Below are positions 26,155 through 34,405 of a stretch of DNA of 64,000 nucleotides, one piece after another. Every line of letters begins with the position of its first letter. The stretch's first letter is position 1. Location: NCBI RefSeq assembly GCF_038024855.1, contig NZ_CP139089.1, positions 620,001 to 684,000 on the forward strand, in the 5' to 3' direction. This DNA comes from Methylocella tundrae. Lineage in GTDB: Bacteria; Pseudomonadota; Alphaproteobacteria; Rhizobiales; Beijerinckiaceae. The notes under the pieces were generated by a model. The model searched no databases. It was not told where the DNA came from and saw nothing but the letters and a program-made list of their open reading frames with translations. The translations under genes and the position numbers were made by a program.

Positions 26155-27078
26155 CTAGTGACCGCGCGCCTTGCCCGGCGCCGAGCTGCTGGAGCGCGAT
26201 TCCAGCACAGTCTTGACGAGAAGCGTCACGAGCGCCAGGAGGGCGAGCAGGGACGCGACCGCGAAGGCTGCGGTTATGTTGTACTCATTGTAGAGAATTT
26301 CGACGTGCAGCGGCATGGTGTTGGTCTTGCCGCGGATATGGCCCGATACGACCGAGACAGCGCCGAATTCGCCCATCGCTCGCGCGTTGCAAAGCAAGAC
26401 GCCGTAGAGCAACGCCCATTTGATGTTGGGCAAAGTCACCCGAAAGAACGTTGCGGCCCCGCTTGCGCCAAGCGACAGCGCGGTTTCCTCGTCGACCGCG
26501 CCTTGATCCTCCATCAATGCAATGAGTTCGCGCGCGACGAAGGGGAAGGTGACGAAGATCGTCACCAGCACGATGCCAGGAACGGCGAAGATGATTTCGA
26601 GATGATGCGCTCTGAGCCAGGGGCCGAACAGTCCCTGCGCGCCAAAGAGCAGCACATACATGAGGCCCGCGACCACCGGCGAAACCGAAAAGGGGAGATC
26701 AATCAGCGTGATCAGAAAGCTTTTTCCGGGAAAGCGGAATTTGGCGATCGCCCAGGCCGCAGCGAGGCCGAAAACGATATTCGCCGGTACGGCGATCGCC
26801 GCGACAAGCAGCGTCAGCCCGATGGCCGAACGGGCGTCCGGCTCGGCGAGCGCCGTCAAATAGGCGGAGACGCCATTGCTGAACGCCTCGAAGAATACGA
26901 CCGCGAGCGGCAGCACCAGAAAGAGCAGAAGGAAGACGAGGGTGACGCCGATCAAAACGCCCGCCAGCACTTTGCCTTCGCTGGTGACAGGACTGCGAGT
27001 CCGCTTCGGGCTTATGGCTTTTGCCGCGAGCCACGGCTCTTCGATCGGCGCGGCCAGCCCGGTTGCTGCGTCAGACAT
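26155..27078 (-). CDS. cysW: Sulfate ABC transporter permease CysW
   Basis: 307 aa from the ATG at 27078, with GGAGA 7 bases upstream, overlapping the end of cysT by 8 bases. Six transmembrane segments are expected; the ABC permease EAA-like loop is [23 protein letters not shown], and the sequence [27 protein letters not shown] is characteristic of CysW. It forms the membrane channel with CysT. A charged N-terminal extension of about 35 residues is somewhat long. Confidence 0.93.
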   Translation of the reverse strand: MSDAATGLAAPIEEPWLAAKAISPKRTRSPVTSEGKVLAGVLIGVTLVFLLLFLVLPLAVVFFEAFSNGVSAYLTALAEPDARSAIGLTLLVAAIAVPANIVFGLAAAWAIAKFRFPGKSFLITLIDLPFSVSPVVAGLMYVLLFGAQGLFGPWLRAHHLEIIFAVPGIVLVTIFVTFPFVARELIALMEDQGAVDEETALSLGASGAATFFRVTLPNIKWALLYGVLLCNARAMGEFGAVSVVSGHIRGKTNTMPLHVEILYNEYNITAAFAVASLLALLALVTLLVKTVLESRSSSSAPGKARGH

Positions 27079-27907
27079 TTCCAAATCTCCGGCGGCTCCA
27101 GGCCTGAACCAAATTGATGGTCAAGAGAATGAAGAAGGAAATCGCCAGCATCCAAACCGCGATCGCGGTGGCGCCCGCGTAATTGAACTCCTCGAGTTTG
27201 ACCACAATGAGCAAAGGCGCGATCTCGGAGACAAAAGGCAGATTGCCCGCGATGAAAATGACCGATCCGTATTCGCCGACGCCCCGCGCGAAAGCGAGGG
27301 CGAAACCGGTCAGCAACGCCGGAGTTAGTGCGGGCAAAATAACGAGGCGGAGGGTTTGGAGCCGGCTCGCGCCCAGCGAAGCCGAAGCTTCCTCGACATC
27401 CTGCTGGAGTTCGACGATCACGGGCTGCGCCGTGCGGACGATGAAGGGAAGGCCTATGAACACGAGAGCAACGATGATGCCGAGGGGCGTATAGGCGATT
27501 TTCCATCCGAGCGGCGCAATCAGCCCGCCGATCCAGCCGTTCGGCGCATAAATCGCGGCAAGCGCGATGCCCGCCACCGCCGTTGGCAACGCGAAGGGAA
27601 GATCGACGGCGGCGTCGAGCAGGCGGCGGCCTGGAAAATCATAGCGCGTCAAGACCCATGCGACGATGGCGCCGAAAACGACATTGATCGCCGCCGCCGC
27701 CAGCGCGAGCGAAAAGCTCGTTCTGAGGGCTGCGAAAATACGCGGTTCGGCGGCGATATGCCAAAGGCCCGAAAATCCGAGATCGCTGGCTTTCAGCACA
27801 AGCGCGGCGAGCGGCAGGAGCACGATCACGCTGAGATAGACGAGCGTATATCCGAGCGTCAGTCCGAAGCCCGGAAGAATCGAATTGCGCTGCGTAAACA
27901 GAGACAC
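27071..27907 (-). CDS. cysT: Sulfate ABC transporter permease CysT/CysU
   Basis: 278 aa. Starts at GTG 27907 with AAAGGG 5 bases upstream; [25 protein letters not shown] matches the family's N-terminus. The ABC permease loop is [23 protein letters not shown], and [16 protein letters not shown] near residue 215 is CysT-typical. First gene of the sulfate transporter run, divergent from cysH across a 400-bp AT-rich control region. No gene for a periplasmic sulfate-binding protein (CysP/Sbp) lies nearby. Confidence 0.93.
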   Translation of the reverse strand: MSLFTQRNSILPGFGLTLGYTLVYLSVIVLLPLAALVLKASDLGFSGLWHIAAEPRIFAALRTSFSLALAAAAINVVFGAIVAWVLTRYDFPGRRLLDAAVDLPFALPTAVAGIALAAIYAPNGWIGGLIAPLGWKIAYTPLGIIVALVFIGLPFIVRTAQPVIVELQQDVEEASASLGASRLQTLRLVILPALTPALLTGFALAFARGVGEYGSVIFIAGNLPFVSEIAPLLIVVKLEEFNYAGATAIAVWMLAISFFILLTINLVQAWSRRRFGNV

Positions 27908-28307
27908 GTGAACCCTTTCGCGCTAACCCCGCGGCCCCGCAGCGCGCACCGCCTGCTTGGGAAGGCGACGCATTCTATCAAGCTTATAGAGTTTAAGGTA
28001 GCGGAGTTCGCGCTGGATCGCAACCTCACATAATACATACATATAATGTATATTTATTTATATATCGCAAAGCTGCGGTGTTTATCCTATATTCCACATA
28101 AGCAGGAAACAGCCGCGTCGATTTCTCTCATTTCAAAGGGTCATTCCAAGGTGGTTGATGAACGCGAGCGCGAGAGTTCGGCGCAGCCCTGCTGGCCTGT
28201 TCTCGATGAAGCCAGGCCCTGCAAAACCGAGGTTTGTCCGCGGGAGCGGTCGTAGGCCTTATGGCAAGCATGTTGCCGCGCGCAACAAAACGTGATGGAG
28301 GCGCTTG
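27908..28307. promoter_or_regulatory. Divergent control region between cysT and cysH
   Basis: The 400 bp between the two start codons contain a strongly AT-rich tract (about 28030-28075), quite unlike the surrounding sequence, suitable for promoters in both directions. It includes the perfect inverted repeat described at 28037-28051 and a weaker CTAT...ATAG element near 27974-27990. No convincing ORF is seen: the small plus-strand frame at 28046-28255 lacks a ribosome-binding site and any recognisable sequence. The region probably coordinates sulfate uptake and reduction. Confidence 0.55.
28037..28051. promoter_or_regulatory. Perfect palindrome ATACAT-ATA-ATGTAT
   Basis: Two 6-bp arms, ATACAT (28037-28042) and ATGTAT (28046-28051), separated by 3 bases, in the AT-rich core between divergent cysT and cysH. 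Its symmetry fits a dimeric repressor or activator site. Which regulator binds is unknown. Confidence 0.5.
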
Positions 28308-29087
28308 ATGAGCGCGAACGACATAAGCGCTGACGACGCCGGCTTTTTGGCGGATGCGGCGGCGCTCGGGCATAGCGCCGAAAAGATCGCTTCTCTCGAT
28401 ACGCCAGCATTGCTGCGCTTGTCGATCGAGGATCTGTTTGCCGGCAAAATCGCTCTGGTTTCGAGTTTCGGCGCCGACTCCGCCGTGCTGCTGCATATGG
28501 TCGCGCAAATCGATAAGGCGCTTCCGGTCCTGTTCCTCGATACTGGCGTCCTGTTTCCTGAAACGCTCGCCTATCGGGACCGCCTCATAAAGTTTCTCGA
28601 TCTTCGCAATGTGATCAGCATTTCGCCCAAAAAGGATCGACTGGCGGCGGAAGATCCCGAGACATTTTTGTGGTCGAGCAATCCGGATCGCTGCTGCGCC
28701 ATCCGTAAAGTCCTGCCTCTCGCCGAAGCGCTGGAGGGATTTGACGCCTGGATCACCGGACGTAAAAGATTCCAGTCCTCAACGCGGCGGTCGCTGCCTC
28801 TCTTCGAGGCGGAAGAGAAGCGGATCAAGATCAACCCGCTGGCAAACTGGTCGGCGGCGCAGATCCTTCGCTATCTCCATGCGCATGATCTGCCGCGACA
28901 CGAACTCGTCGCCAAAGGCTATCCCTCGATCGGCTGCGTCCCCTGCACGTCAAGGGTCAGGCCAGGCGAGGATCCGCGCGCGGGGCGCTGGCGCGGCGCC
29001 GCCAAGGTCGAATGCGGGCTTCATACCCAGCCGTTGACAGGCGTCGCGCTTCAGGCCGCGGCACTGGCGGAAGAACCGCTCTCCTGA
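28308..29087 (+). CDS. cysH: Assimilatory APS/PAPS reductase, 4Fe-4S type
   Basis: 259 aa from the ATG at 28308, with GGAGG upstream; an in-frame TTG directly precedes it. The PP-loop SSFGADSAVLLHM (about 51-63) binds the nucleotide. Two cysteine pairs, Cys-Cys in DRCCAIRKVLPL and Cys-x-x-Cys in IGCVPCTSRV, bind a 4Fe-4S cluster, typical of APS reductases, and the C-terminal ECGLH holds the redox Cys. It reduces activated sulfate to sulfite in assimilation, which fits the divergent sulfate transporter genes. Confidence 0.93.
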   Translation: MSANDISADDAGFLADAAALGHSAEKIASLDTPALLRLSIEDLFAGKIALVSSFGADSAVLLHMVAQIDKALPVLFLDTGVLFPETLAYRDRLIKFLDLRNVISISPKKDRLAAEDPETFLWSSNPDRCCAIRKVLPLAEALEGFDAWITGRKRFQSSTRRSLPLFEAEEKRIKINPLANWSAAQILRYLHAHDLPRHELVAKGYPSIGCVPCTSRVRPGEDPRAGRWRGAAKVECGLHTQPLTGVALQAAALAEEPLS

Positions 29088-29170
29088 TCGCTGGCTGGAG
29101 CGGACGCGCCTAAGGTGGAACCTGCGTGCAGGCGTCGGGTTTGCCTCCATATCTTTCATGGAGAACAAGC

Positions 29171-29746
29171 ATGCCGACGATACGCGAGGCGCAAATTCTG
29201 ATTTTGGCGACCAACGGCTTTGAGCAGTCGGAGCTTATGGTTCCGCTGCGCAAGCTGCGGGAGGCGGGGGCGTCGGTGCGGATCGCGGCGCCGCAAGGGC
29301 CGGCCATCAGAGGTTGGAACGAAAAGGAATGGGGCGAGAGCGTCAGCGTTGATCTTTCGCTGGACTCGGTGCGCAGCGCCGATTTCCACTGCCTTATCCT
29401 GCCCGGCGGCGTCATGAACCCGGATTCATTGCGGACGAATGACGACGCGATCGATGTCATCGTCGATTTTTTGAACGCCGGAAAAATTGTCGCTGCGATC
29501 TGTCACGCGCCGTGGCTGCTGATCGAGGCAGGGGCTGTCGAAGGACGCGAACTGACGTCCTATCCTTCGATCCGGACGGATGTCGAAAACGCGGGCGGCC
29601 AATGGATCGACAAGCCGGTCGTGATCGATGACAGCATCATCACGAGCCGGTCGCCGAAGGATCTCGACGCCTTCATCGCGACGATCATCGAGCAAATTGA
29701 AACCGGCGAACGTCTCGAAGGCGAGCCGTTTCGCCAGAATGCATGA
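29171..29746 (+). CDS. DJ-1/PfpI family protein
   Basis: 191 aa from ATG 29171 with GGAG upstream. The family triad is visible: Glu18 (GFEQSEL), nucleophile Cys111 followed by His112 in AAICHAPWLLIEAG, and the ILPGG loop near residue 78. Members include deglycase/glyoxalase III-like enzymes and PfpI proteases; for most bacterial members the true activity is debated. It follows cysH in the same direction but with an 83-bp gap and probably its own signals. Confidence 0.9.
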   Translation: MPTIREAQILILATNGFEQSELMVPLRKLREAGASVRIAAPQGPAIRGWNEKEWGESVSVDLSLDSVRSADFHCLILPGGVMNPDSLRTNDDAIDVIVDFLNAGKIVAAICHAPWLLIEAGAVEGRELTSYPSIRTDVENAGGQWIDKPVVIDDSIITSRSPKDLDAFIATIIEQIETGERLEGEPFRQNA

Positions 29747-29931
29747 AGGCCAGGCCACCCTGTCCCGGCCCTTGGCGGCTTAAGAAAATGCAAGCCTCAA
29801 GGGCAGGGCGCCGCAGCCGGCCCTCCTCATTCGGGCGCTGGAGCGCCTCTCGCAAAATAAACAGGAAAGCCGTCGGCGACGAGCATGATCAATTCGAGAT
29901 CAATCGTTCAGGCGTCTGTTAAAACGCGCGT

Positions 29932-30231
29932 TCACGCATCGACCGATCCTGGGGCCACTCCATCCACCGCGGGTTTTAGAATATGTTCAAGAGCGATCAG
30001 AATAGGTTGATCGGCTCCCTTCATGATCCGGCGGAGAGCCTGTTTCTCCTCTCCTCCACAATTGCGGTCGAACTGGATGACTGTGCGTGCTGCGAATGCG
30101 CCCATGGACATCCCATAGACGCTGGCGGTCGCCCTGACCTTACCCGCGAATTCCGAGCCGATCGAGGCTACCGCCGCTTGCGCGACTTTCTCGTTGGAGC
30201 AGGAATGCACGACTTCAGCGATCAAGCACAT
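29932..30231 (-). CDS. Hypothetical 99-aa protein
   Basis: 99 aa from the ATG at 30231, preceded by GAGGG at about 5 bases spacing, which supports a real start. The sequence is soluble and helical, with motifs SIGSEFAGKVRATASVYGMSMGAFAARTV and a single Cys pair around residues 11 and 58. No signal peptide. It looks like a small conserved alphaproteobacterial protein but I cannot name a family. It lies alone between a convergent DJ-1/PfpI gene and a gene-free AT-rich stretch. Confidence 0.6.
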   Translation of the reverse strand: MCLIAEVVHSCSNEKVAQAAVASIGSEFAGKVRATASVYGMSMGAFAARTVIQFDRNCGGEEKQALRRIMKGADQPILIALEHILKPAVDGVAPGSVDA

Positions 30232-30673
30232 CACACCCTCGCTTTCGTACTGAACTCAACCAAGTGATGGGGCCTGGCCACAGCCGAGGGCCGGCCGGCG
30301 AATTGAAAGGATAGCTATGCCTCCACCATCAATGCCGCCTATGCATATATAGGTTAATGCTAATGTTATTATGACGTCAATACGAATAATTTATGCTGCT
30401 GCGCAACAAAACTTGAGGAGATAGGCCTGGAATCCTTCCAATGTTAAACAAAATTTCCGAAAGCCAGTTGTGATTTGAAGTAGAATAAATAAATCGTGTT
30501 CAAAGTGGTGCGATTTACTGAAAAGCGATACGGCTACGCTTCTCACCGCGCGGAGAGGCCATAAATTTGCACATACGGAAACTGCGGCCATATCGACCTG
30601 ATACGCCGCTATGAGGCGCAACGCCGACCACCGCAAGAAGTTCCAATGCGGAAGAATTTTTTTGCGCTTCGCT
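30232..30673. other. AT-rich gene-free stretch
   Basis: About 440 bp with no credible ORF. It is visibly AT-rich between about 30330 and 30540, unlike its neighbours. A tiny 11-codon frame (from 30316) with AAAGGA before it is the only hint of translation and has no gene behind it. It may hold promoters, a small RNA or the remains of transferred DNA. Confidence 0.5.
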
Positions 30674-31894
30674 TCAGGGTGTTGGCGCGCCCACGACGGT
30701 CGCGGGCGTAGCGGAGGGAGAGGCGGCCGGGACCGTCGGGGCGGCCGGGGCCGCTGGAGGCGCGAGGGGCGCGGCGATAATGCGATCATCGACGGGCCTG
30801 TCGCCAAGGACAGCCTGAACATTGGCGTCCTGCGGCCGCGGCGCCGTGATCTGCGCGCCGATCGTGCGCACCGCGTCGGGAGCGTCGGCATAGGCGCCGT
30901 GGCCGATGAAAATATCCGCTTCCCGTGTGAGATCATAGACCCTGACCCCCAACGCCTCGAGCGCTGCTCGATCGGCCTCATTCTTCGGGTCGAGAGCGCC
31001 GAGCCGCGGACGGTCGCCCGCGAGCGTGCGCGACAGCGACAAGGCGCGATCGTTCGCCGCGACCAGAACGAACACATGCGAGGGATCGAGCCGCGCCAAT
31101 TGCTGGCGGAAGACGTTCAAATCGATGTCAGGGGCGGCCAGCATCACATCGCCCAGCTTTTCGTTGAGCTTTGGACTGCCAGCTATGGCGTCCTGCCGCA
31201 AAGCCTCCATGGTCAACCATGCGCCCATGGAATGCGCGAGAATATGCACGCGCCCGACGTCGGGCGTTTCCGTCAATAGACGGATGACTTTCGCCAAAGC
31301 GTCGCGCGAGACCGTCGCGCTCTCCTTGGCTGCGCCATAGTCGAGCAAATTATTCGTCGAGGGCCAGGTGAAAAGCACTGGCACGCCGCCAAAGCGGCCA
31401 TCCTGCACGATTTGGGCGAGACGGAAACGCGCCTCGTCATAGCCCGTATTGAAGCCATGCACATAAAGCAGAATGTCGCGATTGGAGCCGATGCGACCCG
31501 AAAGGTGTGACGCAAGCTCCGTCAGAAAGGCGGTCTCGTCGAGGCTGCGGCGCTTCACCAGTGCAAAATGGCGTGAGGGATCCGGCGCTCCGATCGAGGG
31601 ACGCTCCAACTGTCCGACCTGGTGGCCAGGGGGCACGCCGATCATTTGCAGTGAATCACGCATCTCGCCATCGTTGCCGGCTTCGCTCAAGGCGCCGCTC
31701 TCGCCCTTGCGCGTCGAGACGACAAACATCGAAACGGGGCGCGGACCTGCGGCGGAATCGGCGATTTCCATTCCCGCCGAACCACAGCCCGAAAGGGCAA
31801 GCGCGCAAAGGCCGGCGATCAGGAAAGCCCAAACCGCGCAAGGCGAGCCTTCGGCCGTTCCTCGCCGCGCCGCGCATGAAAAGGCCAGCCGCAT
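30674..31894 (-). CDS. Lipoprotein esterase, DUF900-type alpha/beta hydrolase
   Basis: 406 aa. A lipobox (ALSGC, Cys37) after a hydrophobic leader marks a lipoprotein. The hydrolase domain follows, with the oxyanion region DILLYVHGFNTGYDEARFR, nucleophile elbow ILAHSMGAW (near residue 225), TWPSTNNLLDYG, and the acid and His in the C-terminal ADIFIGHGAYAD region. This fits the DUF900 family. The last ~50 residues are an Ala/Pro tail. Substrate unknown. Confidence 0.88.
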   Translation of the reverse strand: MRLAFSCAARRGTAEGSPCAVWAFLIAGLCALALSGCGSAGMEIADSAAGPRPVSMFVVSTRKGESGALSEAGNDGEMRDSLQMIGVPPGHQVGQLERPSIGAPDPSRHFALVKRRSLDETAFLTELASHLSGRIGSNRDILLYVHGFNTGYDEARFRLAQIVQDGRFGGVPVLFTWPSTNNLLDYGAAKESATVSRDALAKVIRLLTETPDVGRVHILAHSMGAWLTMEALRQDAIAGSPKLNEKLGDVMLAAPDIDLNVFRQQLARLDPSHVFVLVAANDRALSLSRTLAGDRPRLGALDPKNEADRAALEALGVRVYDLTREADIFIGHGAYADAPDAVRTIGAQITAPRPQDANVQAVLGDRPVDDRIIAAPLAPPAAPAAPTVPAASPSATPATVVGAPTP

Positions 31895-32013
31895 CTCATT
31901 GTCTCTTCTGGTACAACTGCATCCGCCACATGTAGACGGGGATCACGGCGATTTTCGAGCATCTATCAACGCATCGAAACTTAACGAAAGCTTAACGAGG
32001 TCCTTTTAGCCTC

Positions 32014-32739
32014 ATGTCTGAATGGCCTCCGATCATGTCGGGAATGCGACCGCCGCCGTTAGCACGCGGCCCGGGCGCGCCGCTGCGCATTCTCGTCACC
32101 GGTTTTGCCGGCTTTCCAGGCTCACCCAAAAATCCAACGGCGAAAATGATGGCGGCGCTCGCGAGCTATCGGTTGCGCCTCGCGCTCACCGGCATTCGCC
32201 TCGAGCCCCGTGTCTTGCCCGTGATCTATGCCGAGATCGCGCCGCGTCTCGTCCGCCTCCAGAAAGAGATCGCGCCGGATGCGATTTTACATTTCGGCGT
32301 CGCGACGCGGCGGACGAAGTTTTGCGTCGAAGCGCGAGCCCTGAACCGGGTGAGCATCCTGCATCTGGACGCAAGCGGCGCAACGGCGCCTCGCCGCGCC
32401 ATTATCGCGGGGGCCCCGATGAGCCTGACATCGAGCGTCCCCTGCGGACTGATCGCGGCTGAGCTGCGCCGCAACGGATTTGCGGCCGCCGTTTCGACCG
32501 ACGCCGGCGACTATGTCTGCAACCAGACCTTGTTTCTCTCGCTCAACCAAGGTCACATGCAGCAAAATCATGCCCCTCTTGTCGGCTTCGTTCATGTTCC
32601 GCCTCTCGCCGTGCGCTATCGGCGAGGGAAGGGGCGCTTCAGTCTCGATGATGCGGTCCGCGCCGCGCTCGTCGCCATTCGCATTTTGGCGCCCGCGCTG
32701 CGTTCGCGGCGAGCGCTCATTCATCGCCCCGCGCCGTAG
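32014..32739 (+). CDS. Peptidase C15-like (pyroglutamyl peptidase I) protein
   Basis: 241 aa. The family's opening LVTGFAGFPGSPKNPT, the Glu in the FGVATRRTKFCVEARALNR block, the nucleophile Cys in DAGDYVCNQTLF, and the His in GFVHVPPL are all present, forming the Glu-Cys-His triad. The enzyme class removes N-terminal pyroglutamate from peptides. Both ends are longer and more basic than in classical Pcp, so the substrate range may differ. It lies 10 bp before the TerC-type gene and probably shares its transcript. Confidence 0.86.
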   Translation: MSEWPPIMSGMRPPPLARGPGAPLRILVTGFAGFPGSPKNPTAKMMAALASYRLRLALTGIRLEPRVLPVIYAEIAPRLVRLQKEIAPDAILHFGVATRRTKFCVEARALNRVSILHLDASGATAPRRAIIAGAPMSLTSSVPCGLIAAELRRNGFAAAVSTDAGDYVCNQTLFLSLNQGHMQQNHAPLVGFVHVPPLAVRYRRGKGRFSLDDAVRAALVAIRILAPALRSRRALIHRPAP

Positions 32740-32748
32740 TTGCAAGCA

Positions 32749-33426
32749 ATGGATTCAGCTTCAACTGAATTTCTGACGGCGCTGCTCCAGATCATCTGGA
32801 TCGACATTGTTCTTTCCGACGATAATGCGCTCGTCATCGCTATGGCCAGCCGCTCCTTGCCGAAACGGCAGCGCCGCTGGGCCATCGTGCTCGGCGCCAG
32901 CGCCGCCGTGCTTTTGCGCATCATTTACACGCTGCTGTTTTTGCAGGCGCTGGCGCTTCCTTTCATCAAGATCGCCGGTGGCGCGATTTTGATGATGATC
33001 GCCATACGTCTTGTCGGCGAGGAGGAGCGCGAGGAAGAAGCGGCCGCCCCAACCTCGATTTGGAGCTCGATCCGCATCATCGTCATAGCTGACGCCGTGA
33101 TGTCGCTCGACAATGTCATCGCCGTCGCCGGGGCTGCGCAAGGGTCGATGGCGCTGATTATTTTCGGGCTCGTTCTGTCGATTCCACTGGTCGTTCTTGG
33201 TTCGACTTTTTTGATCGCGCTGTTGGAGCGGTTTCCCGCCCTCGTCTGGATCGGCGCCGGCATCCTCGGCTGGGTCGCCGGTGAACTCATCGGCTCTGAT
33301 CCGGCGCTGGCAGGCTTTTTACGAAAAAATGCCGTGGTCGTCGAGACTTGGCAATTTGCCGCCGTGGCGGCGGCCATGGTCCTGTTTTTCTCAGGGTTAC
33401 GCGTCCGCCGCAAAGCTTCGGCGTAA
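32749..33426 (+). CDS. TerC family membrane protein, YjbE-type
   Basis: 225 aa from ATG 32749; the TTG at 32740 directly after the upstream stop is an alternative. About seven hydrophobic segments. Signature acidic motifs in the membrane, IVLSDDNALVIAM near the N-terminus and AVMSLDNVIAVAGAAQG mid-sequence, are the paired DN motifs of the TerC/YjbE/YkoY family, linked to metal (Mn, Ca) export or tellurite resistance. It starts right after the C15-type peptidase gene. Confidence 0.9.
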   Translation: MDSASTEFLTALLQIIWIDIVLSDDNALVIAMASRSLPKRQRRWAIVLGASAAVLLRIIYTLLFLQALALPFIKIAGGAILMMIAIRLVGEEEREEEAAAPTSIWSSIRIIVIADAVMSLDNVIAVAGAAQGSMALIIFGLVLSIPLVVLGSTFLIALLERFPALVWIGAGILGWVAGELIGSDPALAGFLRKNAVVVETWQFAAVAAAMVLFFSGLRVRRKASA

Positions 33427-33482
33427 CTCGCCGCCTGGCTTGCGCCGGGCTAGGCTGATGTTGGCACGAGGTCAAAATCGCC

Positions 33483-33529
33483 TTGACTCTCGCGCCTGAA
33501 GCGGGAATCTATAAGAACAAATAGAGAAC
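33483..33529 (+). promoter_or_regulatory. SOS promoter with LexA box, imuA operon
   Basis: GAAC-AAATAGA-GAAC at 33515-33529 is an exact alphaproteobacterial LexA box (GAAC-N7-GAAC, equal to GTTC-N7-GTTC on the other strand). A TTGACT at 33483-33488 and a CTATAA at 33509-33514 make a plausible promoter whose start would be covered by LexA. It lies 30 bp before imuA, so the whole imuA-imuB-dnaE2 cassette should be damage-inducible. Confidence 0.85.
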
Positions 33530-33559
33530 TAACCCGCAGTTTCATCATGGAGCAGGCCG

Positions 33560-34405
33560 ATGTCGCCAGGCGGCAGATCGGAACGGCTGGATTTTTTGCG
33601 TCAAAAGATCGCCCGCGCCGAAAATAGCGTCGCTTTCGCGCAAAGAAATCTCGGCGAGGATTGCAGCCTCGACAGGATGCTGGGCGGCGGCTTGCGCTGC
33701 GGCGCTTTGCATGAGATCGCGCCGGGACGAGCCGGCGACGGCGCGGCGGCGTCCGGTTTCGCGCTGGCGCTATCCGCTCGCCTGGCCGCGAAAGCGCCCG
33801 CCGGCCGCTCCGCCATCATCTGGATCGTCGAGGATTTCGCCGGCCTTGAAGGGGGCGCGCCTTATGGACCGGGGCTCGCCCTCCATGGCGTCGATCCCGC
33901 CCGCCTTATCCTCGTGCATACGGCGAGCGCAAAGGACAGCCTGTGGACCATGGAGGAGGCCTTGAAATGCCGTGCCGCCGCGGCGGTGATCGGCGAAATA
34001 TGGAATCTCGAGAAGATTTACAGCCTCACCGCCTCCCGCCGTCTCGCCCTCGCGGCGCAGGCGAGCGGCGGCGCCGGCCTGATGCTGGCCGCCGGAATGG
34101 CGGGCGGAGGGGAGCGGCTGTCCTCATGCGCGCACACGCGCTTCGAGGTTTTTGCGCACAAAGGGATTTACGCGCGGGGCTCGCCCTTGGCTGGTTTGCC
34201 GCTGCCGGGTCTTGCCTGCTGGTCTGTGCGCATCGTCAAGGCGCGCGCGGTCGAACGCGCCAATGGCGCCGATCCCGTCGCCATTTTCTGGGATCATGAA
34301 GAGGGCTGTTTCCGTGACGCGTTTCCTCTCCGTCTCATTGCCAACGCTCGCGACCGACCGCATCATCCGGCTGATGCGCGCGCAGGGTTTGGTCAAACCG
34401 CCTGA
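33560..34405 (+). CDS. imuA: ImuA, SOS mutasome protein
   Basis: 281 aa, a RecA-like protein of the ImuA family lacking a complete Walker A site. Conserved parts include LRQKIARAEN, LDRMLGGGLRCGALHEIAP, IIWIVEDFAGLEGG and a WTMEEALKCRAAAAVIGEIW block. It acts with ImuB and DnaE2 in damage-induced translesion synthesis. ATG at 33560 with GGAG upstream. It overlaps the imuB start by about 90-110 bases and lies directly behind a LexA box. Confidence 0.92.
   Translation: MSPGGRSERLDFLRQKIARAENSVAFAQRNLGEDCSLDRMLGGGLRCGALHEIAPGRAGDGAAASGFALALSARLAAKAPAGRSAIIWIVEDFAGLEGGAPYGPGLALHGVDPARLILVHTASAKDSLWTMEEALKCRAAAAVIGEIWNLEKIYSLTASRRLALAAQASGGAGLMLAAGMAGGGERLSSCAHTRFEVFAHKGIYARGSPLAGLPLPGLACWSVRIVKARAVERANGADPVAIFWDHEEGCFRDAFPLRLIANARDRPHHPADARAGFGQTA

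Noticed and set aside
26158..27117. 319-codon charged frame antisense to cysW
   Set aside because: It is the shadow of a conserved permease gene with highly skewed, low-complexity composition.
28046..28255. 69-codon plus-strand ORF in the cysT-cysH gap
   Set aside because: It begins in the AT-rich regulatory tract, has no ribosome-binding site, and its sequence is not protein-like.
34152..34295. N-terminal extension of imuB upstream of 34296
   Set aside because: The extra residues lie inside imuA and are not conserved; homology starts at RFLSV near 34317.
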